Shown: in pieces, positions 44,378-56,600 of the stretch | Layout of the letters: each line of letters begins with the position of its first letter | How positions within the stretch are numbered: the first letter of the stretch is position 1 | NCBI GenBank assembly: GCA_019828595.1 | Contig: JAHQRK010000024.1 | Location: 434,001-498,000 of the forward strand | DNA length: 64,000 bases | Origin: Aphanomyces cochlioides | Lineage: Eukaryota; Oomycota; Saprolegniomycetes; Saprolegniales; Verrucalvaceae | Direction of reading: 5' to 3' | Position numbers and translations under genes: made by a program | Notes under the pieces: generated by a model | What the model was told of the DNA's origin: nothing | The model's database searches: none | What the model saw: only the letters and a program-made list of their open reading frames with translations

Positions 44378-45150
44378 TGTCTTGAAGTGGATGGCAACGA
44401 TCTTCGTCAATCTCTGATTTCGCAAACCGTTTCGGGAAAGGCATCAAAAAAATTCAAAATAGAAAATTCATTTAAATAATCAATTCGAATTTAGATTTTT
44501 CATTTTATGGAAGTCATGTCATTTGGCTGAGGGCTGACGCAGTATTAAGAGCACAACATCTCGCTGGACTACACAACGCCTTGTGTTGGCTCAACTTTGA
44601 AATCGTCCTGGTCCACCTCCATTTGAACCAAACTTCCACGCAGATCAGGAATGGATCTTGAATTCACACTAAATATTCAATTGGCCTCTGATTTCTGAAC
44701 TGGTGTATCAGCACACAGACGAGAACTTTGTCAGCAACTGAGGCTTTATGGCTCTATTTTTTCTTTGTCAAGGCTAGTTCCACACGCTAGCTGAAGTAGT
44801 TTCAATCAGCAATTTGCACAACAAGAGAGAGAGATGACAATGTTGCAACAGACTCTCCAATGTCAACAATCACACTATTATCACACGTCCGCCTGTCTAA
44901 ATGTTGAGTTTTGAGTTCCACAAAATGCACAGCTCCTTCTCGCTGTCAAACATGTCGTGGTCGCCACCATGAATGCTAAGCTTAAAGGCGTTGAATCGAG
45001 TGTCTTGCTCAATACTCCGTCATGTTGCTCCCTGTGGCAAGCATGGCGTCATTAACTTTGAACAGGAGAGTTCTCCAGGTGGTCGTCCGGATAATATTGG
45101 AGTAAATATCCGGATGAGCATTATCCCATCTTCCGTCGTTTTCGATCAAC
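44378..45150. other. divergent intergenic region
   Basis: About 0.77 kb between the transporter and the USP gene. AT-rich, no gene seen. TCCGGATAAT (45086-45095) and ATATCCGGAT (45106-45115) precede the USP start. Confidence 0.5.
45086..45115. promoter_or_regulatory. paired CCGGAT motif upstream of the USP gene
   Basis: TCCGGATAAT and ATATCCGGAT lie in a 30-bp stretch 36-65 bp before the USP ATG. The two form the same palindrome type as at 48051-48070. Confidence 0.5.
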
Positions 45151-47404
45151 ATGGATCACATCATGCGAGCTATCCTTGTGAGCGACAGGACTGACGAAGA
45201 GAAGAAGCTGTGCATTGACCACATACTGGCTAGCTCGTTGACTTCAGAGCAAGCTCAAAATGTTGCGGTGATGTGCTGGCAAATGTGGCCAGAGGGCACG
45301 GCGCCGCCGTCCAACGTTCACATCCTTGCTCATGCATTGAAGCACCTTCCAAATCAGTTCATCGTGTGTGCTCGACGATATCTCAACAGCAGTCTTACAG
45401 CAGAGTCGGACTATTGTTTTCAATGGATGCAAGAGGAGTCACGCCACTTGGAATGGGTCCCAGTGATCAAAGTGCTCTTTTTGTACATCTCGATGCGACC
45501 TGCCGACAAATTGAGACGCGTGCATGATGTCTTTCACAAATGCCTATGCGTTCCGTTCTCCACCTTTCTGGTTGTCAAGGATCTCTACCTGGACTCGTTG
45601 AAACTCGCTGCGGTGCTGATGAAATGCGGACGAATACCCATGCGTGGTCACATGGGTGAATGGCTCAAACATTACCTCTTGGTTCTTGTCCAGGGAGAGC
45701 AATGGTCTGTGCTGGTCAAAGGTGGCACAGATGTCATTCTCAACGTGTCTGAGCAACTCAACAGCCGAGACACTGTCTATGGTAGCCTCGTCGTGCTCGA
45801 GACAATCTTTCTTGGCTACCAGGAAGCTCCAGACGTCTTTATTGCTTTCTTCTCCCATTTTTACGACCGAATTGAACCATGGCTGTCAGCTACAGAAAGT
45901 TTACCCGAAGCTACGCTAGTCTACCTCCACAAGATGCTCCAAGGTCTCCTATTTGCTTTCCCTGGCCATCCTTTGATCCAAGCCAAACTTATTCAGCTTT
46001 GTAAGGCTCTTCCACCTGTTCCCTCTTCCTTTGACGTCGGTACGCTACCCCAATCGACTTGTTTTCCACAGCTAACTCGGTTGTAGAGGCCTATGTCGAT
46101 GCTTTGCGGTGGAAGAACTGTAAGCAAGGCGAGCAATCACCATTTGGTCTTGACGACACTTCCAGCACAGCTTCAAAGTCAACCAGCGACTTCAGCAGTA
46201 CGTCTAGTGGTGGTGGGACAGTCTACGATGGCTTCATTGGACTTCGGAATCTTGGCAATACTTGCTATATGAACTCTGTCCTGCAGGTAACACTTTTGTC
46301 CCTTCAAACTTTCTCACGACGTCGGTGTAGGGATTGTACTTGACGCCAGCGTTCCGATCACTCTTCCTGTCGTCCGTGTCATCTACAAAACGGCCATTGA
46401 ATGGCACAAAAAGCACGCTCGTGAGTGAGTTCAAGGCATTATTACGGCACATGAACTCGGCGGGGAAATCGAGCGCTGATTCCAACTACATTCATCGGTA
46501 CGTTGACGCTACGAACACAATGCGTATGCATGAAATCAATCTAGACTTCGAACCAAGTTGGCAGCGGAATATCAAACAAGTCGGCAACAAGACGCATCCG
46601 AGTTTCTCCACTACCTCGTCGATGAATTAGCCACGCAAAGTGGCCAAGTCGAACGCGTTGCGCGTATTTTCAATGGCAAGATCACACGAAGAATCACGTG
46701 CAGTCGATGTGGTGTGGCCTCGACTACCGACGAAGACTTTATCGACTTGAACGTCCCCGTGCCATCCACGCCGGTCACAGTTCCCCTCACAGCACTTGTC
46801 CAAGCGACTCAACTTGGAACGGAGCAACTCACGTATGTTTCCACTTCTAAGCTCGATGAGAAGCTCACGGACTGATGTGTAGAGATGCCAATGCTTACTA
46901 CTGCGAAGCTTGCGCTGACCGAGTTGATGCTACCAAGACGACCGCCGTGAGTCAAGCCCCACAACATTTAATCGTCACATTAAGTCGATTCCAATACAAT
47001 CTCCAGCGGTAAGTAGTCCAACACAACCCATGGAATGCTAATGGAACTCTTGAAGTGGAGTCCGTGAAAAGATTTGTACGCCCGTGCAAATCTCACAAAC
47101 TTTTCACCTACCAGTTGAGAGCAATCCTGAACCTGTCGAGTACGACCTCTATGCTGCGATTATTCACGCGGGAAGCCGCGCAGATTATGGCCATTACTAC
47201 ATATTTGCAAGGCAGCTAGACGAGGTAGAGTCCAATGTTGCGATCGCTGAAAATGCTCATTGACAGACTCAGTCGCAGCAGCGGCAATGGTTTCTTCTTA
47301 ACGACAGCCGCATCTCGATGGTCGAAGAAGCTCTCGTGAACCACACATTGACTCAGTCGACGAGCGATACGCCATATTTATTGTGGTACTCGAGAAAGCC
47401 ATAG
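45151..47404 (+). CDS. ubiquitin-specific protease (USP35/USP38-like)
   Basis: Seven exons: 45151-46039, 46087-46286, 46331-46497, 46545-46832, 46883-47008, 47056-47224 and 47267-47404. They sum to 1977 nt, giving 658 residues. An N-terminal helical region of about 330 residues starts MDHIMRAILVSDRTDEEKK and resembles the N-terminal solenoid of USP35/USP38. The C-terminal USP catalytic domain has the Cys box GLRNLGNTCYMNSVLQ, SRQQDASEFLHYLVD, a zinc pair CSRCG ... YYCEAC, LIVTLSRFQYN, the His box GSRADYGHYYIF and the WFLLNDSRIS strand. All catalytic residues are present, so it should be an active deubiquitinase. Its stop is about 26 bp from that of the convergent HIG1 gene. Confidence 0.9.
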
Positions 47405-47430
47405 AGTATGAAATAAAGATGATATCCAAT

Positions 47431-47976
47431 CTATTCAAAGCGTCCGCGGCGGGACATGTAGTCATAAAAGGCCATTGTGCTCAAGAGAATGACGACACAA
47501 CTGCCTTGGCCGTAAATACGAGTGTGCATGATCTTTTGGGAGAGCTGGATGTTGGTGTTTTGGTTCTGGTACAAGTAGATGCCGCCTACGATCGGCGCAG
47601 CGGTCACCGCGACAGTGCGGAAGGGATGGTCCAACACAAAGTTGGCTGCTCGCTGGTGCAACGGCAACGAGCCGTGGCGGGTGACAGCTTCCGCCGCCTT
47701 GGCGCCTTGCAATTCATTGATGTATTCGTCAGGGTTGCGGCTACCACGGAGCAAATCTTGTTCCGCGGCAATGTTAAACGTGGCCAAACCAGCCATGGCA
47801 ACGAGACCGACCTTGCCACTCACGCCAAGACGGTTGCGGAAAAATGGCCAGTTGTAGTGGGCCAAGGTCACAGCGGCGCCCATGGCGGCAGCAGCCGTAG
47901 CAGCGGCTTTCAGACCGACAGAGGCCGAGTTGGACATGATAATCTCACGCTTTTCGAGCTGGCCGGTCGACGACAT
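47431..47976 (-). CDS. HIG1-domain mitochondrial membrane protein
   Basis: A single frame of 181 residues (stop at 47431). The C-terminal part is a HIG1 domain: a membrane helix (VAVTAAPIVGGIYLY), then QKIMHTRIYGQ, which fits the (Q/I)x3(R/H)xRx3Q signature exactly, then a second helix CVVILLSTMAFYDYM. HIG1 proteins sit in the inner mitochondrial membrane and tune cytochrome oxidase and supercomplexes. The N-terminal about 110 residues add an Ala-rich segment and a possible further helix, longer than in animal HIG1. The start could also be the ATG at 47937 (MSNSASVG). A broken paralogue lies at 49703-50241. ATCCGGAT palindrome 75-94 bp upstream. Confidence 0.75.
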   Translation of the reverse strand: MSSTGQLEKREIIMSNSASVGLKAAATAAAAMGAAVTLAHYNWPFFRNRLGVSGKVGLVAMAGLATFNIAAEQDLLRGSRNPDEYINELQGAKAAEAVTRHGSLPLHQRAANFVLDHPFRTVAVTAAPIVGGIYLYQNQNTNIQLSQKIMHTRIYGQGSCVVILLSTMAFYDYMSRRGRFE

Positions 47977-48050
47977 GATGCTTTCTGTACTTTGGTGCTG
48001 TCGATGGAGAATCCACGAATGATCAGGACGCACAAGACAAGGCGTGGATC

Positions 48051-48070
48051 ATCCGGATAAATATCCGGAT
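48051..48070. promoter_or_regulatory. perfect ATCCGGATA-AA-TATCCGGAT inverted repeat
   Basis: Nine-bp arms with a 2-bp spacer, the cleanest copy of the motif in the window. It lies 75-94 bp upstream of the HIG1 ATG and looks like a binding site for a dimeric regulator or a core-promoter element. Confidence 0.55.
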
Positions 48071-49042
48071 TTTGAGATGTCGATAATATCTCACGACCAG
48101 GAGCGGTGACTTTTCCTGATGACGACAACGTGGTGTAGGATATAATGGTCATTATAATCTTCACCATAAATCTAGCTCGAAGTTTGGACCGTCTGCAGCG
48201 GCTCGATGTGGCTCTAGTTAGCTCAACGCTCATGGAGATTCCTCCAGCGCTAGCGCTTGCTTGATAATGGCGATAGCTGTCCTGATCTGACGTTTCAGGG
48301 GAGTCCCACGGAGATTCGATTTGTCGAAATCGGCTCTAAATTTGCAAGTGGAGCGTTGGTTTTAGCTGAATGCAAATGGCGTCCAATGCCTCATTCTAAT
48401 AGTCGCTATCGCTGTCGACTTATTAACGTGAGAGCCTTCACGATTGCACGAAGAGCTCGTCTTCTTCAAGTCTTAGCTGTGTTTTGTACGCCTTACGACT
48501 TCATGTCAACCGTCCTGAACTGCCACATCATTTCGCTGAAGAATTCGAATTTTAGCCAATCAAAATTCATTTCGTTTTTATGCACTCGCCAGACTCTGCC
48601 TTATCTCACGGATACAAATTCCCATATTAATGTGGTAGACGTCAACTGGGTCGTATTTATGCGCCAGGAAATCCTTCGATCCCGTCGTCTGGCGCCGTCT
48701 CGTCCTCTCGCGGCGTCTTCTCTGGAGGTTTTCAACGACAACGCAATGAGGCGTCATGCTCCCAGCTGAAAGACGCAGCAGAGTGGCGCGTCGTTGCCAA
48801 AAGCGCGCGATTTGTGTCTCGAATTCCACCGGGAGATCGACCGTCTGTGACAAACAAGGCGCATATGCTTTCTGCATTGAGTGCACAAGTGCACCTCTCC
48901 GTGGCGGATCGTTCGGCGCGCGAGTTCACAAATGCCACGACACTTTGCATTTTGGCAGAGAGAGACGACACGGCGCACGGCAATGGCACATCGCTGCCAT
49001 GGAGCCTTTGAAACGCAATCGACCACCGCCGACGTTCCACCA
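48071..49042. other. intergenic region without a confident gene
   Basis: Overlapping frames on both strands (48257-48769 plus; 48578-48886 and 48754-49311 minus) have no recognised motif and unfavourable composition. I do not call them. Confidence 0.4.
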
Positions 49043-49612
49043 GTTTCACATGTTTGAAATGTCGTGTCGCCTCTCAGTTTGCCACGTCGATGGTGGAGAC
49101 GACGCTTTGTCCATGGAAACTTCCTCGCATGGTAACGCCTTCCTTGCCCCTTGAATCCCCCAGTAGCCCCCCCCTTTGTCAGGTCGCTATAGACTGGGCA
49201 TGGCTCATTCTCAACGTGACCTGTATGTTTCACACGTTTGAAATGTCTCCTCTTTGACGACGGAAACTTGCTCGCGACCCCGCAAGTTGCCCATCGAAAT
49301 CCCCCATGCAACGCATCAACAAGACAGGAAGTCCATCATTGCATTGACCTCTGTGCCTTGAAATGTCGTTCTCTCAGTTTGCCACGTCAAGGCTACCATC
49401 GACTATCACACTTTTGAAATGTCGTCTTTGTCTCTCAGTTTGCCACGTCAACACTTCTCAATTTGTCCAAGACGCCCCTTCAACTCCCTCCAGGCCCGCA
49501 GGGATTGCATAGGATGATATTCCATCGGGCGGGCGAGTTCATCATGGCCATCAATGGTCCGAACCGATCTACAATCCGTAGCCAAGGGTATTTCACACGA
49601 TTGAAATGTCTT
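49043..49612. repeat. cluster of TTTCACA...TTGAAATGTC repeats with CTCTCAGTTTGCCACGTC
   Basis: Five copies of a unit close to GTTTCACAyGTTTGAAATGTC lie at 49043-49063, 49227-49247, 49352-49367 (partial), 49405-49423 and 49589-49610. Three copies of an associated CTCTCAGTTTGCCACGTC segment lie at about 49071-49089, 49372-49388 and 49432-49450. The first unit is the reverse complement of the repeat at 27.65-28.0 kb. Spacing is irregular (about 50-190 bp), so it is not a simple tandem repeat. Confidence 0.55.
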
Positions 49613-49702
49613 CCTCTGAGCCTGACGATGATGGAAAATTCCTTCCGCCCAAGCCACGTACGTTGATGGAGAAAAGAGCAATGGAAGTGGTGCATTTCAT
49701 GC

Positions 49703-50241
49703 TTAGACAAAGGGGCCTCGACGGGACATGTAGTCATAAAAGGCCATCGTGCTCAAGAGCAAGACGACGCACGTGCCTTGGCCGTAGATGCGCGTGTGCA
49801 TGATCTTTTGGATGTTGGGATTGCGCGCTTGGTCGAGGTAGATTGCGCCCACGAGAGGAATGGCCGTGAAGGCGACCGTGCGGAACGGATGGTCGTGGAC
49901 AAAGTTGGCCGCGCGTTGCCAGAACTTCGGACGTTTGGTCCGACGGTCGTCAAGTGCTTCTCGCCCTTCACTCGGGCAATGTATACGCCAGGATTGCCAC
50001 TCGCGCGGAGCAAACCTTGTTCGGCCCAAATGCTAAAGCAAGCCAACAATGCTCACTTTGCCACTGATGCTCAAGTGATGGCGGAAAAAGGGCGAGAGTT
50101 GGTTGGCCGCTGCGACGAACGCACCTGACATTGCCGACGCCGTCACCGACCGACGGCGGTCGAGTTGGACATGATCAAACTGCGCTCTTCCGCCGTGACA
50201 GTGTAGTTGATATGCGTCGTCGTCGTCGTCGCGGCAGCCAT
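49703..50241 (-). pseudogene. frameshifted second HIG1-domain copy
   Basis: Paralogue of the gene at 47431-47976. Conserved pieces: IMSNSTAV (compare IMSNSASV), then RHHLSISGKVSIVGLLACF, then QRAANFVHDHPFRTVAFTA, QKIMHTRIYGQGTCVV and AFYDYMSRRGPFV. The HIG1 signature itself is intact. The frame changes near 50155 and 49935, so a continuous protein is not encoded as read. It is a recent pseudogene or a copy with sequence errors. A proposed 26-nt intron at the first break seems too short compared with other introns here. Confidence 0.7.
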
Positions 50242-50635
50242 TTTGAATCGAGACGAATCCAGGAAATTGGAAAATGAGAGAGCCATGGGAGCTGCTCGAC
50301 GGAAAAGATCCGTGATAGCAAGCATACGATGGTGCACGTTGGACATGCCGTGATATCAGCGCTTCGTTCAACATACACGGCGTCGTCCGTCTGTCGGATG
50401 CTTCTTGAGGAGTATAAACCAAGCTCCTATGCATAAACACGTTCTCCATGGAGTATAAAATCACGACTCCAAACGGACTCAACGACAGCTCCAAGTGCAT
50501 CCCCAAGGCATCAAAACGCCGCACTTTCATCCAAAAGACATGGAGAGCACGATGGCCGCGGTGGAACTTTGTGAGGGATTGTAAAATTCCCTCTCGGACG
50601 CTTGTTCTTTCGGGGCCTTTTCCACCAGACGCTCA
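50242..50635. other. intergenic region upstream of the large fusion gene
   Basis: About 0.4 kb. An ATG at 50540 opens a short frame (MESTMAAVELCEG) that could be an upstream first exon of the fusion gene, but the splice to the next exon does not keep frame. Confidence 0.35.
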
Positions 50636-53600
50636 ATGGAGCAGAGCCATGATGCAGACGACGCTGGCCCATATAATTTGTTGGAGCTGTCAGCGAAAGT
50701 TGCGAGTCGGTTTCAGAGTTTTCACGCAAGTTGTTGTCCCTGCTACAATGGAACGGTTTCACTTGAAACCGGCGCGTAACTGCCGACGCCGATGCGGACA
50801 GAGGATGGCGCATGGGGCATGGCCGCTCTGTGGAAAGCCAACCATCCCAAATGCATCGTTGGCATCGTCGACACGGTGCGTTGGACGTCGAGAGGAGCGA
50901 TTTGATCGAGCTTGGTCGGCTTGTAGGTGCTCCTCCAGGATCGCAAGCCACACTCGTGGCTCTTTACAGCCAAGACGGGCGAAGTTCTCCGCAAGAAGAC
51001 ATGCTCCATCGCCGACATTGTCGACCGATTCACGCGGATTTCCCTCGCGAATGATCGTAATGTCCATCGCCACGTCTGTGTCGCGAGGAAAGCCCATGGG
51101 TCGGCCTTCGTGTGGAATGCAGCCAAGTTGGGAGAGAACATGGAGGCCACAGCATTGGATCCACACGTCGTAGCGCTCCAGCCGTTTGTATGCAGCAGAG
51201 GAGGCATCGGTGCTATCTATCGGCATGACATCAAACAGCCAGGGTCGTCCCGCGTCGTGCAATCGACAGCCAAGCTCTTTCAACATGAAATGAGCTCACA
51301 CGAGCCGAGCATTGCCGTGGAACCGCCGCGGGAAGCGACAAAATCCAATGCCACGACGATAAATTCGAGACTCCATGCCATTTCCATGCTGGTTTGCCGC
51401 CATCTCGAGGTCTTCTTCCATGCTTCCAGGTCGAATTCATCCATGACGGGCTTGTAGGAGGTGCAGCAGATTCGAATTCACCATTTTGTCGTCGATTTCA
51501 TCGTCGATGACGACGATCAAGTAGATAAACCTCCATGGAGACTCGATGGGCTGACTTGGTGGCGTCTAGATTTGGCTAGCGTGGATTCCGCAAGTCGACT
51601 TTGAGGCCAAACGAAGCGCTCCTTCCATCTCCGAGCTAATTTCGAGCGACTTGAGTAACAACAGCCCCGTCGCCGCCACGCTGCTGGCATCCACGTCGTC
51701 TTCGTCGTCGCATCTTGGCTTTCCAACGGCGTTTAAATGCTGCGGTGACTTTTGCCGCTTTGAGCTTGCCGACGACAGACGCAATACCGCCATGGACAAG
51801 GTCGACCGCGACAACAATGCAACGCGGCGCCGCCAGATCGAGTCGCTCTTTCCACAGGCGGAGCTTGAAGCTCTCGGCGCGGCGCATTTGGAAAGCCTCG
51901 TCCAGTTTGCGCCTGTCGAGGACGACCGCGTGAGCTACACCATCACATATCGATCGATTGCGCTGGCGAAACGCAACAAGGAGCACTGCGCGTCCGATGG
52001 CCAAACTCGCGACAGAGGATCGTCCTTGCCGGCGTACATGCAGTCGACGATCTCCAAGGAGTTCCGCGCGGGGCTCAACAAACTCTACGGAGAAGTTGAC
52101 GGCGGCACGGCCAATTATTACCGCCACGTCAAAGTGTGTCCGACTTGCTTCGCCGTCTACTCGATGCTCGATCATTCCAGGGAGACGCTGGCCAAGCAAG
52201 AGGAAGCAAAGAAGCTCAAGACGGCGTCAAGTGACTCTTTCCATGGCTCTTTGCCCGTGATTGAAAGCCCAGGACGGGCGACGCCACGGCCATCTTCCCG
52301 CGACGGTCAAGTCATCGTGGACTCGATCGCTGGAACGACAACTTTGACGCCTTCAACGCTCACAACGATGCCACCACTGCAGCAACCACAGCAGCACGTC
52401 AAGGGTGGCAATGCCAAGCCGTGGAAAGCGCAAGCGACAAAGACGGCCGAGGTATAGCTCTAGGCAGCTTCTGTCAAGCTCATGGAGTTGTCGTAGGACT
52501 TTGTCGGACTCGATCAATATCTCCGCGGCCATGCCAAGCGGCGGAAACAAACGATTCTGACGCGGAATGCGCTCTTTCCATCCTCTTCCAACAACAAAAC
52601 GTCGGCAAAATACGCCAAGCAGCAGCCATTGCCTTGCTCGTCATCTTCACGCCATGCTTCCATTTTAATCGTCGACACGGACCAAGAGGTGATCAATTCC
52701 ATCGTCGCAGCGTTCCAAGCGCAATATTTGATCGACAGCGTCTGCGATGGCGCCGTGGTAAGCTCGCATCTTCATGTCGGCGGCTTGGAGGTCATGACAA
52801 CACTTGTCTAGGCGTTGAAATGCGCGCAGGAAAACCACTACGACGCCATCGTGTGCGGTCGCGACGTGCCAAGTCTCGGCGCGATCGAGTTGACAAAACT
52901 CCTGCGGCAATTTGAAATCCATCAAAGTCTTCCAGGCACTTCAGGAAGCCGACGAAGGACGCCCGTGCTGTGCTTGACGAGCTACACGTCACCAGAAGAT
53001 CTTCGCGTCTACATGGAAGTCGGCATGGACGGCTGTCTCGCGCTTCCCCTTGACATGAACGCCTTGCAAGACCTGCTTCAAACCGCCGTCGCGTCTTCAA
53101 TCGAGACATTGCCGCCTCCAAAGCCTTCCATGTCGCTCGCCAAAGCCACAGCAGCGGCAACGAAAAAGCAGCCCGCGGTAAAGAAGAAGAAATCTTCCCA
53201 AAAGGGCGCCACACCAGCCACGAAATCCACCGACGCGGCGTCAAGACAACTCGGCGGCGTCTTTCAAATGGACGCCGACACTTCGATGCCGTTTGCCGTG
53301 TTGAACCGACCGGCGCTTCAATCCATCAACACATTCTTCAACCTCGTGATCGTCCACGACATCTTTGACACGATGGAGCGGCTGGAGATCCTCCTCGCGC
53401 CGCTCCTCGCGCGATATCCCGGCGCGCAAGCGCTGCTGTGGAATTATCCAGGCCAGGCATTCACGACTTGGCGGCATGGCGTCCTTCTCAACAATGTCTA
53501 CTTGGCGTCTTGCCTTGATCATCTCATCGACCACGGTACCTTCATCGCGCTTCTTGCCGCATTTCCAAGCATGTTCTTGTAGTCTCGACACTGGAAATGC

Positions 53601-56600
53601 TCCGGGAGAAGCAGCCCTTCTACTTGATCGGCTTTGGCAATGGCGCGTCGATCGCGATGCAGTATGCGCTGCATGGAGCATCCAAGACGCGCCAGCAGCT
53701 CCGCGCGCTTGTGTCGATCAATGGCTTTTCGTATGTCGACGCGGCACTCGCGGCGTTTTTCCACGACGCGATCAAAGTCTTCTCCTGCACACCAGAGAGC
53801 CGCCCCGACTTGGCCGTCTACTTTCACACACGGCATCTTTTCTCCGGCGCGTATCTCGCGACCGTGTCGACGCCACTCGCGCTGAATTTGTACACCGCCG
53901 TGAGCAATCCAATTCGTCTCGAGGGCCGCATTGCGCTTTGCCTTGGCGCGCTCAGTCACGTCGATCTCCAGCCAGAGTTGAAAAGCCTCGACGTGCCGTT
54001 GATCCTCGTCGCCGCGGCGAGGAATGCCCTCGTCCAGCCGCATCATGTCGATTCCATCGTTGCAGCTCGTGGCACCGCGCCAGTGTCGAGCATCCATGAA
54101 GCGTTGAAACATCGTCATAAGCCATGCGTCGTGTGGATTCAAGCGGGCCATGAGGTCTTCCAAGAGTGCAAGCCGGTCATGCTTCTCTTCCTGGAGCAAA
54201 TCCTGACGGGCTACCATGAAACCCACGCTTCCGCGGCAGACAACAAGCTCGGTGCCGCGGCGACAGTCGGGAAAAATCCACCGAGAGCGCTTCCAGAGAG
54301 CAAGACGCGGGTGCCAGCGCGACTTGGATCGAGCTACGAGGATCAATTCATCCACAAAATCTTGTCAACGCTCAAAGACGTCAAGAAACAAGACGCTGAC
54401 AGCGGCAGTTCTGGCGTCATGGCGGTCTTGGATCCGACGCATCCATCGTTTGAACGCGACTCGAATCGCATCTACCACGCCGGCGACGGAAGCAAGATCT
54501 ATCCCGCTTCCAGCACGACGCGCGCTGATGTCAAGGAGTACATGACGTGGCGCGTCCAGCGGAATGCGGCGCGGCTGGCTCGATTGGCCAAACTGGCAGT
54601 GAAGATCCAAAAAGCATATCGAGCGTACCGAGCACGGACTTTGGCCGCGCGTGTCCGTCGAGACGCCGCCGCGCGGTTGATCCAGCGAGTCTACCGCGGC
54701 TTTGTCGGTCGGACGATCTTTAAAAGAAGGCGGCGGCAAGACTGGGCAGTTCGACTTGTGCAACGAGCATGGAGAGGAAAGATTGGCCGCATGCGCTTCA
54801 AAAGCACCAAGAGCGAGTGGCTCGCCGCGATTGAGCTCCAGCGCATTGTCCGTGGATGGCAGAGCCGTGTTCGTGTCCAGCGGTTCAAGCAGCGGCGATT
54901 CGGAGCCGCTTGCATGATTCAAAGTCTCTTCAAGCGACTCCGCGCGGTGAAGCAAGCGTGGAGAGCGCGCGAGCGGCTTCAAGGCGCCATGACGATCCAG
55001 AGAGTGTACCGCGGACACGTCGGCCGACGGCGGGCGGCGATGGAGCGTGATCGCTTCTTGTTTTCAAAGGCGCAGTCGCACCAGATCGACTTTGGCAAGC
55101 AGATGCTCGTGGAGTACAAGTTGCTCGGCACGCGGCTCCAGAGTGAAGTCGAGCTCTTGGTCGCGGAGAAGACCAAGACTGAAGCGCAAGTCGAGACGCT
55201 CCTCAGTGAAATCGCCGACTTGGAGGCCGGTGTCCGCGTCCTCGAGACCGAGATGCACTCGCTCAGCCGCATTGAGACGGAGGCAAAAGGCGTCTTGGAC
55301 GAGCAAGCCAAGTGGCAACTCCGCGATCAAAAGATGCGACTTGACCGCGAGTTTGGCCACATGCTCAAGACGATCGCGGACCGGCGGGAGAAGCTCTTCG
55401 TGCTCAGCACGACGCTCCAAACGCTCGACAAGACTCGCCACGCCAAGCAAGAAGATCTAAGGTCGCTCGAACGCAAGTTGGTCTTGTTGCTTGATGAACA
55501 GCAGCGCGCACTGCAAGGCATCAAGGCCAAGCAGGAGAAACGATCGCAAGTCCTTGTCGACATTGCGGGCGGGTTGATGGAACCTGGCGTCTTGGGAAGT
55601 AGCGGAGAAGGTGGCGGCGTTGCAGTCCATCCTGGAACAGTTGTGAGTCCGGAACAGCGCCAGGAAGCAAATGCACTCATGGAATCGACGGAAACGATGA
55701 TGAAGTTCGGCTTCATGTCGATGAGCATGACCTATTTCAGCAGCATGAACATGATCAAAGCGATGCGTCAGATTGGAGCCCATCATACCTTTCTAGAAAG
55801 TGCCGCGGCGATACACAATGCCGCGGCAGGTTCAATCGGCGCTTCAAAGTTTCAAGCAGAACCACCGCCTGGAAGCTTTCCAGGACAACAACCAAAGCTC
55901 ACGAGTGGATGGAGCGTGCAAGATGTCGGTCGATGGCTTGATTCGCTCACTCTGGGGCAGTACAAGCAAGCATTTGCCGATGGATCTGTTGACGGCGCGC
56001 TCCTCTTTGACCTGAATGACCATGTAAGGAGAGAAATGTGCGGCTAGAATTGACTCTCGAGAATGTGTGGCTAGGATTTGCGCTACTCCCTCGGCATTGA
56101 GTATGAGCTCCACAGGAAGAAGATCTTGCAGACTGTCGAGCGTCTCAAGATAGCAGAAGGACGATTGACTGGCTACACAACCACAAGCAGCATGAATGAT
56201 CGAGGTGCTTTGCCAGTGGCGGCAGTTGCAGTGGCAGGATCTCCATCTCCAATTGCGGTATTCAATGCGCCGCCGATTCAGTCGGTTCAGTCGATGCAAG
56301 CACCAGTGGAAGCTCCTCCAGTCTCAATGGCACCAGCACAAAGCGCAACCCCTCTTGCGATTCCGTGGGACGATCTATGCTCACTGGTGCGCAATGGAAA
56401 GCTCAAAGCCATCAAGGAAGCGCTCGAGAAATGGCCCGACAAACCATTCGATCCTCTGACGATCAAGACGCAGTACGTCCAAGGCGGTGGCACGATCTAC
56501 GAAGACAGCACCGAGCATCTTGCGATCCACATCAACAAGAGCGACGACCATGGGAATACGCTGCTCATCCTCGCGGCGCAGAACAACCTGCTTAAAGTTG

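Noticed and set aside
48754..49311. 185-codon minus-strand open frame with many Cys and His
   Set aside because: Overlaps the repeat cluster and other open frames in all registers; the Cys spacing shows no regular pattern.
50448..51173. 241-codon plus-strand open frame
   Set aside because: Different register from the fusion gene; its second half is Arg/Ser-rich and the fusion exons explain the segment better.
53519..54355. 278-codon minus-strand open frame
   Set aside because: Antisense of the hydrolase-like part of the fusion gene; Arg/Asp-rich with no motif.
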